From an uncultured Fidelibacterota bacterium (lineage in GTDB: Bacteria > Fidelibacterota > Marinisomatia > Marinisomatales > TCS55): 14,052 nt of DNA. Shown in pieces: positions 1 to 7,627 of the stretch; position 1 is the first letter of the stretch; every line of letters starts with the position of its first letter. The position numbers were made by a program, and so were the translations under genes. Under the pieces are notes generated by a model, which did no database searches, was not told the origin of the DNA, and saw nothing but the letters and a program-made list of their open reading frames with translations. The DNA lies in NCBI GenBank assembly GCA_913041075.1, contig CAJWGZ010000022.1:1-14052 (forward strand). Direction: 5' to 3'.

Positions 1-47
1 CTTTTCTTTTTACTGCTGCTTTTCTTTTTACTGCTGCTTTTCTTTTT
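1..47. repeat. 18-bp in-frame tandem repeat (about 2.6 copies)
   Basis: Positions 1-18 and 19-36 are identical 18-base units (CTTTTCTTTTTACTGCTG on the plus strand), and 37-47 repeats the first 11 bases before diverging. Read on the minus strand the unit encodes Lys-Lys-Lys-Ser-Ser-Ser with the same codons in each copy (AAA AAG AAA AGC AGC AGT). A more diverged copy (SSG) lies just upstream in the protein. The array may continue past the left edge. Because the period is a multiple of three, copy-number change would alter protein length, not switch the frame off. Confidence 0.85.
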
Positions 48-215
48 CCCTGATGATTTCTTCTTGGTGGACTTTTTACTTGTAGATCGTTGGGCGTATA
101 GTTCAGATGTATGTACAGGTAATATACTAGTAAATAATATTAATATTACCAGCCGGACTATCCATTTGGTATGTGTATGGCGCATGTGGACTTGCGGCAA
201 TTTACGAAAAGGCAT
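1..215 (-). CDS. Secreted Lys/Ser-repeat protein, N-terminal part only (runs off left edge)
   Basis: The frame is open from the ATG at 215-213 to the window edge, giving 71 codons with no stop. A second in-frame ATG at 185-183 (Met11) is an equally good start and gives a more typical signal peptide: basic KWIVR, then the hydrophobic core LVILILFTSIL, then a possible signal peptidase I site near ELYA/Q (residues 38-42). There is no lipobox Cys. From residue 43 the mature chain is low-complexity and strongly basic (RSTSKKSTKKK, then SSG KKK SSS KKK SSS KKK), with a hexapeptide period. It starts 43-73 bases after the rimO stop on the same strand, so it may be the last gene of the long envelope run. 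No Shine-Dalgarno-like sequence precedes either ATG. The C-terminal part, which would define the function, is outside the window. The family is not recognised. An exported protein with a flexible cationic linker is the most that can be said. Confidence 0.6.
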   Translation of the reverse strand, partial: MPFRKLPQVHMRHTHTKWIVRLVILILFTSILPVHTSELYAQRSTSKKSTKKKSSGKKKSSSKKKSSSKKK

Positions 216-258
216 TACTACTATGTCAGTGAAATTATTTTCTTTCTTTTTGATCTCT

Positions 259-1551
259 TCACACACTACCAATTAATTCATATTCATTAAAATTGTTAAT
301 TTTAACATTATAAAAATCACCTTTACTTACCTTCCCATCTACCCGGACAATATTATCTATTTCAGGCGAATCATACTCGGTTCTTCCCACCGCAACAGTC
401 TCACCAACTTCATCAATTATTACTTTTTGTGTTTGACCTACCATAGCGCTGTTTTTTTCATAATTAATATTATTTTGAATGTCCATTATTACAGCTTTTC
501 GTTCATCCTTTAATTCTCTAGAAATATTATCTTCTAAATCCGCAGCAATTGTACCTTCTTCTTCCGAGTAAGTAAATACCCCTAAATGATCAAACTTCAT
601 TTCCAATACAAAATCAGTTAATTCCTTAAAATCCTCTTCGCTTTCACCCGGATAACCAACAATCAGAGTTGTCCGAATCCTTATCTCAGGAATTGCAGCC
701 TTCAACTTCTGAATTCTTTCGCGAATGCCATCCTGATTGAGACCTCTTCGCATCGATTTTAATAATGTATCCGAAGCATGCTGTATCGGCATATCAATGT
801 ACCGACAAACTCGATTCGATGTTACCAACGCGTCTATTATACGCTGACTAAGGTGCGCTGGATGTGCATAATGAATCCTAATCCAATCAGGAGCATTGTC
901 CATTTGATCCATCGCATAGATCAAATCACTTAAGTATACCTTTTTTGATAGATCCCAACCATAAGTAGTCGTATCCTGCGCAATTATCATTATTTCTTTT
1001 ACTCCATTGTCAACCAAGCGACTAGTTTCATCCAGAATCTCTGGTAACATACGACTCTTCTGCAACCCGCGCATTATAGGTATGCTGCAAAAAGAACAAC
1101 CATTATCGCAACCCTCCGCAATTTTTAAATAACTATAGTGTGATGGGGTCAGAAGTGAGCGATAAAAAAGAGGGTCATCTCTACCATATTCCTTCCCAGT
1201 CAGAAATGATGCAATTTGCTTATGGTCATTAGTACCAAAAAATCGATCTACTTCAGGGATTTCTTCTTTTAACTCTAAAGGATATCTTTCTGAGAGACAG
1301 CCCATTACAACCAGTTGTTTGACAATGCCAGATTTTTTTAGTTCAGCGGCCTGAAGTATTGTATCCACTGATTCCTCACGTGCGATATCAAGAAAACCGC
1401 AAGTGTTTACTATGATCGTATCCGCTTCATCGGGTTCATCAATTACATCATATTGACTATGTTTAAGACCACCCAGCAGAATTTCAGAATCGACCAAGTT
1501 TTTTGCGCATCCTAGACTAATAAGATGCAATTTCTGTTTTTCTTCAATCAT
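259..1551 (-). CDS. rimO: Ribosomal protein S12 methylthiotransferase RimO
   Basis: This is a radical-SAM methylthiotransferase, which adds a methylthio group to the conserved aspartate of ribosomal protein S12 in the cytoplasm. The 430-residue length fits the family. The N-terminal UPF0004 domain has its three cluster-binding cysteines (C15 in SLGCAKN, C51 in VNTCGFL, C85 in VMGCLSE). The radical-SAM motif CDNGCSFC gives C148, C152 and C155. The C-terminal stretch from about residue 368 looks like a TRAM domain. SLGCAKNLVDSE at the N-terminus and EGCDNGCSFCSIP are typical of RimO rather than MiaB. The ATG start overlaps the end of ftsY by 8 bases, which suggests translational coupling. No frameshift or missing key residue is seen. 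Confidence 0.96.
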   Translation of the reverse strand: MIEEKQKLHLISLGCAKNLVDSEILLGGLKHSQYDVIDEPDEADTIIVNTCGFLDIAREESVDTILQAAELKKSGIVKQLVVMGCLSERYPLELKEEIPEVDRFFGTNDHKQIASFLTGKEYGRDDPLFYRSLLTPSHYSYLKIAEGCDNGCSFCSIPIMRGLQKSRMLPEILDETSRLVDNGVKEIMIIAQDTTTYGWDLSKKVYLSDLIYAMDQMDNAPDWIRIHYAHPAHLSQRIIDALVTSNRVCRYIDMPIQHASDTLLKSMRRGLNQDGIRERIQKLKAAIPEIRIRTTLIVGYPGESEEDFKELTDFVLEMKFDHLGVFTYSEEEGTIAADLEDNISRELKDERKAVIMDIQNNINYEKNSAMVGQTQKVIIDEVGETVAVGRTEYDSPEIDNIVRVDGKVSKGDFYNVKINNFNEYELIGSV

Positions 1552-2425
1552 CGCTCATACCAATAACGGAATTTACATAGTGTTCTTGATCAAATATTTC
1601 AAAGTCTCCAATGTCCTCACCGATCCCCAAAAATTCTACGGGGATATTTAAATCTCTGTTCAATGAGAAAACAATACCGCCTTTAGCTGTTCCATCCATT
1701 TTTGTTAAGATTGCAGCATCAATATCGATATAATTTGAAAATTCCTTGGCTTGAAAAAGCGAATTCTGACCTAGGTTAGCATCAATAGTAATCATTGTTT
1801 TCACAGAATAGTCTTTAAACTTTTCCACAATGGTACGTTTCATTTTTTCTAATTCTGTCATTAGGTTTTTATGTGTATGTAGCCTTCCTGCTGTATCAAC
1901 AACCACAATATTAGAATCATCTTTTTTAGCAGCTTTTATTCCATCGTAAATAACGGCTGATGGATCCTTAGCAGATTGGCTGCTTACCAAACGAACACCA
2001 ATTCTATTTGACCAAATCTTTAATTGCTCTAAAGCCGCTGCCCTATATGTATCTGCGCCAACTAATATAACACTTCTTCCCATTGACTTATAATAATATG
2101 CTAATTTTGCTGCAGTTGTAGTCTTCCCGGTACCATTAACACCTACGACCAGAAACACATAGGGAATATCTGGTAATTCATGAATCTCTTCCGGTAAAAT
2201 TGAGAGCATATATTTGCGCACTGCTTTTATAAAATTTTTTGTTGCGTTTTTTTCCACAACTTTAACAATACTAGAAGTTGTATAAATTCCAAGATCTGCT
2301 GTAATTAATGTTTCTTCCAGCATTTCCAGCGTTTCTGGTGTAACTCGTTGATTTAATAAAGTATTAAACGCACCAGCTATACCTTTACGCGTTTTTGATA
2401 ACGCCTGGAATAACTTAGTTATCAT
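1544..2425 (-). CDS. ftsY: Signal recognition particle receptor FtsY
   Basis: FtsY is the SRP receptor GTPase that docks Ffh-bound ribosome-nascent chain complexes at the inner membrane and delivers them to SecYEG. At 293 residues it holds only the N and G domains. The long acidic A domain of enterobacterial FtsY is absent, as in many bacteria, and the N-terminal basic amphipathic segment (about residues 4-22) is the likely membrane contact. GTPase motifs are intact: P-loop GVNGTGKTTTAAK (95-107), insertion-box region ADTYRAAALEQL (124-135), DTAGRL (177-182), TKMDGTAKGG (241-250) and GIGE (267-270). The absence of an M domain separates it from Ffh. It directly abuts the CDP-alcohol transferase stop, with no spacer, and its 3' end overlaps rimO. 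Confidence 0.96.
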   Translation of the reverse strand: MITKLFQALSKTRKGIAGAFNTLLNQRVTPETLEMLEETLITADLGIYTTSSIVKVVEKNATKNFIKAVRKYMLSILPEEIHELPDIPYVFLVVGVNGTGKTTTAAKLAYYYKSMGRSVILVGADTYRAAALEQLKIWSNRIGVRLVSSQSAKDPSAVIYDGIKAAKKDDSNIVVVDTAGRLHTHKNLMTELEKMKRTIVEKFKDYSVKTMITIDANLGQNSLFQAKEFSNYIDIDAAILTKMDGTAKGGIVFSLNRDLNIPVEFLGIGEDIGDFEIFDQEHYVNSVIGMSDD

Positions 2426-3010
2426 TTAACTAGTCTGTTGAAGTGTTTTATATTCTATAATGAATGTTTTAAAGTACTTTATCCAGCTAATAATCAGCAA
2501 ATATGACGCTATCGCTAGAGTCAATAATGGAAGATAAGGTACACCCTGGATATGAAAAATATGTAAGAATACACCGAGAGTTGTAATTCCAGCACCCCAT
2601 TTGCCCCACCAATTTGAGTGTAGTACAAAATGCGTGTGGTTCAATAAGTAAATCGCAGGCAGTGCTATAGACACGTACCTAACTAAGTAAAAAGTAAAGA
2701 ACCAGATTGGGAATCGGCCTTCATAGACCATGAAGGATGTTACTGCTAGTATAAGAATGAAATCTGCAATGGGGTCAAGCCATTGTCCAAAATGAGTCAC
2801 ACCATGTGATTTCCTTGCTACCCAGCCATCTAACACATCCGATAAAACGGCTATTATAATTAACCAGAAAGTAAGGTAAAGTTTTTCTGGGTCCCTTAGT
2901 GTAAAAATAATTGGGATCGCCAGCAATGCACGAACGAGACTGATGAAATTTGCCAGTGTTAAGATCCGTGATGGATCTGTTATACGTGATTGTTGATTAT
3001 CGTTGTTCAC
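2426..3010 (-). CDS. CDP-alcohol phosphatidyltransferase family protein (PgsA-like)
   Basis: This is an integral inner-membrane enzyme that transfers a phosphatidyl group from CDP-diacylglycerol to an alcohol. The 194-residue length suits phosphatidylglycerophosphate synthase (PgsA). The complete family signature is present: D58, D61-G62, A65-R66, G75, D79 and D83 (DVLDGWVARK followed by GQWLDPIAD). Several hydrophobic segments follow (about 45-60, 84-97, 105-123, 140-155, 158-178), as expected for the six-helix fold. The usual N-terminal motif for this family, NxxSLxR, appears as NFISLVR (21-27). The start is GTG at 3010-3008, overlapping the upstream ABC ATPase gene by 14 bases, and no in-frame ATG lies close downstream. 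The acceptor could be glycerol-3-phosphate (PgsA) or another alcohol. Sequence reading alone does not decide this, so no symbol is given. Confidence 0.9.
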   Translation of the reverse strand: MNNDNQQSRITDPSRILTLANFISLVRALLAIPIIFTLRDPEKLYLTFWLIIIAVLSDVLDGWVARKSHGVTHFGQWLDPIADFILILAVTSFMVYEGRFPIWFFTFYLVRYVSIALPAIYLLNHTHFVLHSNWWGKWGAGITTLGVFLHIFHIQGVPYLPLLTLAIASYLLIISWIKYFKTFIIEYKTLQQTS

Positions 3011-4313
3011 GGACTAAATCAGGATTTTGCATGATACTTTTTGTATCTAATTCCAACACTTTATCACATATACTGTTGATAAATTGTTCATCATGCGAAA
3101 TAATAATACAATGTTTTTTGTTTAATATTTTGTTGATAAAACGAGCTAACGTTTGCTTTTGCCGCCACCCTAAACCAAAAGTCGGTTCATCAAGAATGAT
3201 TAATTCATAATTACTACATCCTAAAAGAATTATCATCGCCAAACGCAAAGCAGTCCATTGTACGTCAACGGCCGGTTGATGCTCAATTATCCGCCAATTA
3301 ATTTGATAATCATTCATCATATTTAATGCTTGGCTAACGACCAGTGGATTCAATTTCCCGAAACGCTGCAAATCAAGAAGGAATTCACCAAGCGTAACTG
3401 TGCCTAACATCTTTTCTGGAAATTGATTTAAATATCCTATGGTGGGTGATTCTCCATCAATATCTAACTGAAATTCGCCCAAATATTCAGGAAGTATACC
3501 GCTGATGATTCCGGCAATTGTGGTTTTACCTGAACCATTAGCACCAATGATTCCGAAACAGCGTGTTTCTAAAATCTCAATACTTAAATCATTAAGGATT
3601 GTTCTTTTATGATCATAAAAATATGTTAAATGATCGGCTATCAGATGCAGTTTACCGGCAGGATGATTGTTATGCTGATATTTTTGTATTGGTATACTTT
3701 TATTTATTTCAGTAAATGAATTGAGTGTTAGTTCCCAAACAGTATCGCCAAATATTAAATCTGAAATATCCGATGTGAACCATAAAATAATACTACCAGT
3801 ATCTTTCATATATTTACTTAAACGCTGTACCTGAGTTTTCTTTGCTTTACTGTTTAAAAATGACAGCCCATCATCTATTACAATTAAGCCAGGCTTTACG
3901 CTTAAGGCAGTCGCTAGGTTTAGCAATTCCTTTTCACCGCCACTTAGTGTAACCGGGTGCCTTGTTCCATCATCAATGAAATTCAACTTATCTTTTATTC
4001 CATCAACTAAATATGCAACCTGACTAGGATCTGAAAATACACATTCAGCTGAAAAAGCCAATTCTCCATCTAGGGTCGAACTTACAATTTGATTCTCTGG
4101 ATTTTGGAAAACTGGTATCGTACGCGTTGGTTTTTCATGAATTTTCAAATCAAAGTTTCCTGCATCTGTATCCATACCACACAATTTTTGAAAAAATGTT
4201 GATTTCCCAACGCCACTTTCACCAAAAATCACATGTAACCCTGCTGAAAAACTGGTTTTATAATCCTGTGAAAATTTTGGAAACTGAATATGAAAATTTA
4301 AAATATTAGTCAC
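2997..4313 (-). CDS. Tandem (two-domain) ABC ATPase, ECF/CbiO-like, with asymmetric ATP sites
   Basis: This is a cytoplasmic ATPase of 438 residues made of two ABC domains in one chain. Domain 1 (about 1-200) has Walker A GESGVGKST (31-39), a Q-loop VFQNPENQI (68-76) like that of energy-coupling-factor ATPases, and a good signature LSGGE (123-127). Its Walker B ends in D147-D148 where the catalytic Glu is expected, and S181 sits at the H-switch position. Domain 2 (about 222-425) has Walker A GANGSGKTT (257-265), Q297, Walker B LIILDEP (371-377) with E376, and H407. Its LSGGQ signature is gone: the region reads DVQWTALRLA (350-359). The intact and eroded parts therefore pair to give one consensus and one degenerate composite site. 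The start is GTG, with AGAGGG seven bases ahead. It overlaps waaA by 8 bases. No transmembrane EcfT or substrate-binding S subunit is encoded in the window, so its substrate is unknown. Confidence 0.88.
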   Translation of the reverse strand: MTNILNFHIQFPKFSQDYKTSFSAGLHVIFGESGVGKSTFFQKLCGMDTDAGNFDLKIHEKPTRTIPVFQNPENQIVSSTLDGELAFSAECVFSDPSQVAYLVDGIKDKLNFIDDGTRHPVTLSGGEKELLNLATALSVKPGLIVIDDGLSFLNSKAKKTQVQRLSKYMKDTGSIILWFTSDISDLIFGDTVWELTLNSFTEINKSIPIQKYQHNNHPAGKLHLIADHLTYFYDHKRTILNDLSIEILETRCFGIIGANGSGKTTIAGIISGILPEYLGEFQLDIDGESPTIGYLNQFPEKMLGTVTLGEFLLDLQRFGKLNPLVVSQALNMMNDYQINWRIIEHQPAVDVQWTALRLAMIILLGCSNYELIILDEPTFGLGWRQKQTLARFINKILNKKHCIIISHDEQFINSICDKVLELDTKSIMQNPDLVREQR

Positions 4314-5589
4314 GAATAATCCCTCTAACTACGCGCGTTGCGGCACCTATATTCTTATGAATAACATCTGTTGCTGCTAAGCTAGCTGGTATTATCTTTG
4401 AGTTATCACTTAACAACATATTGATTTTATCAAATAATTCTTGACCATTATCTATAGCCCAGCCACCACCAGAATTTATCAATTCTTCTGCCTCATGGAA
4501 ATTTTCATATCTTGGACCAAATAAAATTGGTAGTCGTGCTATTGCTGGTTCCATAACATTATGGATTCCAGTGGAGAAACCGCCTCCTACATAAGCTATA
4601 ATCCCATCCCAATATAAGTGCGATAACACACCAACAACATCTACTACAATTACTTGAGGATCATCCTTGTCATAAGGCGTTTGTTTGCTAAACACATTAA
4701 CCTTTAACCCTACTTCATTAAATTGTTGTATTGAAGTATTAATTACAGAAGAAATTGGTTCATGGGGCACCCATAGAATTGATAAGTTTTTATGATCGTT
4801 TAACAACCGTAACACACTTTCATAAATAACTTTTTCGTCTTCATCATGTATACTAGCAAATATGATTCTCTTTTTTCGACTTAGTACTGATTTGGTATGT
4901 TCCGTTGTAAATTTATCCGCTGTGCTCTTTACGTGATCATATCTGGGATTCCCGAGTACCCGCACAGTCGTATTACTTGAATTTCCAAGAATCAATTGTA
5001 AATGATTATGATCAATTTTAGTAATGGTATAGATTGAGTGGAAATCCTTGTAAACATGATGATAAAAGTTTCTTACCATTGGCAGTAGTTTTCCTGTCCC
5101 TTTTTTAAACCTTGCTGCAAACAATACTGTAGGAATTCCAAGTTCTTTAGCAGCCCAAATAAGATTGGGCCAAATATCATAAGCTGCAAAAATTAGTTTT
5201 TCAGGTCTAACTAAACGCAATACTGATTTAACAGTCCAGTAAAAATCAAGGGGCAGGTAGATTTTGCAATCAATAGACTCATCATCTACGTGATTATAAC
5301 CCGATGGTGAAAAAAAGCTGACAATTATTTTCGTATGGGGTTCAACCTCTTTTAATCCTAGCAGCACCGGTTTTGTTTGTAGAAACTCACCGTGGGATGA
5401 AGCATGAAACCAGTAAATTGTCTCATCTCCACTCAACTTATTAAGGTAATTTTTTAATACCTTCCTTGAATGAAATCGGCCCAATAAACCATCCCTTAAC
5501 TTTTCGTTAAAATACATACCAATAAAACCAATAATGACCACTATTGGTATTAATACGAATTCATATACAAAAAACCAGAAATATTTCAC
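4306..5589 (-). CDS. waaA: 3-deoxy-D-manno-octulosonic acid (Kdo) transferase WaaA
   Basis: This is a GT-B fold, family GT30 enzyme that moves Kdo from CMP-Kdo onto lipid A precursor at the inner face of the inner membrane, the first step of LPS core assembly. The 427-residue length is normal. One N-terminal membrane anchor covers about residues 4-26. The catalytic-base region is HASSHGE (62-68) with E68. The C-terminal domain has ASIHDEDE (245-252), LSHLYWDGIIAYVGGGF (322-338), HNVMEPA (343-349) and LFGPRYENF (356-364), all close to family consensus. The usual ETELWPN motif reads AYDIWPN (136-142), so the glutamates are lost there. The start is GTG at 5589-5587, sharing four bases with the stop of the upstream GT9 gene (GTGA), with AAGGGG ten bases ahead. 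The number of Kdo residues added cannot be read from sequence. Confidence 0.93.
   Translation of the reverse strand: MKYFWFFVYEFVLIPIVVIIGFIGMYFNEKLRDGLLGRFHSRKVLKNYLNKLSGDETIYWFHASSHGEFLQTKPVLLGLKEVEPHTKIIVSFFSPSGYNHVDDESIDCKIYLPLDFYWTVKSVLRLVRPEKLIFAAYDIWPNLIWAAKELGIPTVLFAARFKKGTGKLLPMVRNFYHHVYKDFHSIYTITKIDHNHLQLILGNSSNTTVRVLGNPRYDHVKSTADKFTTEHTKSVLSRKKRIIFASIHDEDEKVIYESVLRLLNDHKNLSILWVPHEPISSVINTSIQQFNEVGLKVNVFSKQTPYDKDDPQVIVVDVVGVLSHLYWDGIIAYVGGGFSTGIHNVMEPAIARLPILFGPRYENFHEAEELINSGGGWAIDNGQELFDKINMLLSDNSKIIPASLAATDVIHKNIGAATRVVRGIIRD
4321..4326 (-). promoter_or_regulatory. Shine-Dalgarno sequence for the tandem ABC ATPase
   Basis: On the minus strand AGAGGG lies seven bases before the GTG at 4313-4311, inside the end of waaA. 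It supports GTG as the true start. It stands out because most genes here have no such sequence. Confidence 0.55.
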
Positions 5590-6611
5590 CAGGAAAGCAC
5601 CCCTTGAATGGCTCGATGAACATCTGAAGTGGATATTTCAGTCATACAATATTGCTGTGAACGGTAGCAGGGACGCTTCCCATTTTGACTACAAGGTCTG
5701 CACCAAATATCTTTTTCAATTACTACAGATCTATCCAATGATGTACCGCCTCCCATTTGAGCATTTGTCGGCCCCATGACCATTGCTACTGGTACGCCAA
5801 GTGCTTCGGAAGCATGGACCATACCAGTATCACTGCCTACTGTCATTTCTCCTAAGGAAATGATGGCTAGGGATTTCCTTATATCTAATTTTCCATGCAG
5901 ATCAAGAATCTGTTTACTCTTATCATTGGCTATTGCAGTGCAAATCCTATCATTCTTGCTGCCAATAATAACTATACTTAATCCTAGCTTATTTATTATC
6001 AAATTAACTAACTCTTTGTAATGATCAACAAGCCAAGTCTTCTGCGGCCAGGCAGCGCCAGGCACTAATGTTATGTAGGATCCAGTCAAACCTTCTTTCT
6101 CTAAAAACAATTTTATTTCAATCTGCTCATTCTTTTGGATAACCAGCTTAGCTTTTGGAACTGGATAATCATTATTCAATAATTCTTCTAGGCATTGGTG
6201 GTAGAGCCATCTTTGGGAAAATTCATCGGGAAAATTATTTTTCTTGAATTCAATAAGTTCAAATCGTTTCCACCGCGGTTTTTTATATATTACCTTCTTA
6301 GCAGTTTTGAATTGGCGGCGAATAATCTGAGATCTAATAACGTTGTGTAAATCGATAATCAAATCATAACCCTTAGCTGCTAACATTTTTCCGATCTCTT
6401 TTAGTTCTTGATATTTCATTTCACGCGGGATGTGTATTATCCGATTTATATCAGGATGATCTAGCAGTAGTTCTGCATAATCATCTAGTGTAATTACATC
6501 AATCCGTGTTTCCGGAAAACGATCACGTAACGACTTTAACGGTGAGGTCAATTGCACAATATCACCTATAGAACTAAATCTGAGGACCAAAATGGCCCGC
6601 GGGTATTTCAT
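5586..6611 (-). CDS. Glycosyltransferase family 9 (heptosyltransferase-like, LPS core)
   Basis: This is a 341-residue GT-B enzyme of family GT9, the family of WaaC, WaaF and WaaQ, which add heptose from an ADP-heptose donor to the LPS inner core on the cytoplasmic side of the inner membrane. The N-terminal motif RFSSIGDIVQLTSPL (11-25) contains the conserved acidic D17. The donor-site motif VPGAAWPQKTW spans 183-193, and the second signature GSDTGMVHASEALGVP spans 259-274. The C-terminal cysteine cluster CRPC, C315 and C322 is also common in this family. It sits one base after the polyprenyl synthase stop and overlaps waaA by four bases, so it is coupled to the gene for the preceding step of core assembly. 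The exact sugar position (heptosyltransferase I, II or other) is not resolved, so no symbol is given. Confidence 0.91.
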   Translation of the reverse strand: MKYPRAILVLRFSSIGDIVQLTSPLKSLRDRFPETRIDVITLDDYAELLLDHPDINRIIHIPREMKYQELKEIGKMLAAKGYDLIIDLHNVIRSQIIRRQFKTAKKVIYKKPRWKRFELIEFKKNNFPDEFSQRWLYHQCLEELLNNDYPVPKAKLVIQKNEQIEIKLFLEKEGLTGSYITLVPGAAWPQKTWLVDHYKELVNLIINKLGLSIVIIGSKNDRICTAIANDKSKQILDLHGKLDIRKSLAIISLGEMTVGSDTGMVHASEALGVPVAMVMGPTNAQMGGGTSLDRSVVIEKDIWCRPCSQNGKRPCYRSQQYCMTEISTSDVHRAIQGVLSW

Positions 6612-6612
6612 A

Positions 6613-7602
6613 TTAATAATTGCGGTGGGAATTGAAAATTACAAGATCCGTTAAGGATTGTTTGTAAGGAGAATCTGGATATTCATCCAGAATATCTATG
6701 GATTGATTGCTGAATTCATCTATCTTTTGATTAGCATATTCAAAACCGCCTGACGCATCAACCAGTTCTGTCAATTCATTAATTTCTTTTTGTGATTTTC
6801 TTTTGAGATTTAGAATTTTTTTAACTTGTCTCGCTTCAGATTTGGTTAGCGTGGAATATGAATGAATAAGAGGTAGAGTAATCATATTTTTCTTGACATC
6901 GGCGCCGAGATTCTTACCTGTTTTTGATTCAACTCCAAGCATATCAAATAAATCATCTTTAATTTGAAAGGCCATACCAAGTTTTTCACCAAAAATACGC
7001 ATTCTATCGCGGTCCTTATCAGTCTTTGTTGAGGTGATGGCTCCAAGTTCGCAAGACGTCGAAATGAGACTGGCGGTCTTTTTATATATCATATCATAAT
7101 ACACTTTTTCTGTCATTGATCTGGTAAGATGTTTTTCAATTTGCAGGATCTCACCGGAACTTAATTTTTCGGCTGTTTCAGATATAAGCGCTAGTGCTTC
7201 AAAATCTTTGATACCAACTAGATTTATGAGTGCTTTACTAAAAATAAAATCACCCATTAGAACAGCAACCTTGTTTTTCCATACCCTATTGATTGATGGA
7301 AAACCACGGCGAATTGTCGCTTCATCAACAACATCATCATGAACCAATGTTGCAATATGAAGTAATTCAATCATTGCAGCAGCCCGATAGCTATTGAGGC
7401 CCGGTTTACCACAAGTTCGAGCTGCAAGAATCGTTAGTATTGGTCTAATATGCTTACCTTTGTGCCGTAATATATATTTTCCTATCGTGTTAACAAGACG
7501 CACCTCTGATTTGAGAGCATCGCGTAATTCCATCTCAAACAGTTTTATATCTTCGAAAATAGGGGCAGTGATTTCTTTCAGAGTTTTTAAATCATTAACC
7601 AT
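6613..7602 (-). CDS. Long-chain all-trans polyprenyl diphosphate synthase
   Basis: This enzyme extends an allylic diphosphate with isopentenyl diphosphate to give the side chain of a respiratory quinone. Of 329 residues, it has both aspartate-rich metal sites: DDVVD (89-93) followed by RRG (98-100), and DDLFD (216-220). KGKHIRP (48-54) is the diphosphate-binding motif, and GKNLGADVKKN (229-239) follows the second Asp motif as expected. The fifth residue before the first Asp motif is Ala85, not a bulky aromatic. This is the pattern of long-chain producers such as IspB or heptaprenyl synthase component II, rather than farnesyl or geranylgeranyl synthases. The start is ATG, with a weak AGGTG eleven bases ahead. 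It lies 25 bases after tatC and one base before the GT9 gene. The final chain length is not determined. Confidence 0.93.
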   Translation of the reverse strand: MVNDLKTLKEITAPIFEDIKLFEMELRDALKSEVRLVNTIGKYILRHKGKHIRPILTILAARTCGKPGLNSYRAAAMIELLHIATLVHDDVVDEATIRRGFPSINRVWKNKVAVLMGDFIFSKALINLVGIKDFEALALISETAEKLSSGEILQIEKHLTRSMTEKVYYDMIYKKTASLISTSCELGAITSTKTDKDRDRMRIFGEKLGMAFQIKDDLFDMLGVESKTGKNLGADVKKNMITLPLIHSYSTLTKSEARQVKKILNLKRKSQKEINELTELVDASGGFEYANQKIDEFSNQSIDILDEYPDSPYKQSLTDLVIFNSHRNY

Positions 7603-7627
7603 ATTAAATATTACACCTATTGGTACG

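Noticed and set aside
1..47. Tandem repeat as a possible CRISPR or VNTR outside a gene
   Set aside because: Units are contiguous with no spacers, and the period and phase fit a coding repeat (KKKSSS) on the minus strand.
64..276. Plus-strand open frame of 70 codons at the left end
   Set aside because: It lies opposite the signal-peptide/Lys-Ser frame and the end of rimO, has no recognisable domain, and its sequence is the antisense of the better-supported minus-strand gene.
3250..3300. Missing LSGGQ in ABC domain 2 as a sequencing frameshift
   Set aside because: The reading frame is continuous, and Walker B and the His switch follow in the same frame, so this is a true divergence rather than a frame error.
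5534..6021. Two plus-strand frames of 81 codons antisense to waaA and the GT9 gene
   Set aside because: They are shadows of strongly supported minus-strand enzymes, with no domain and no start signal.
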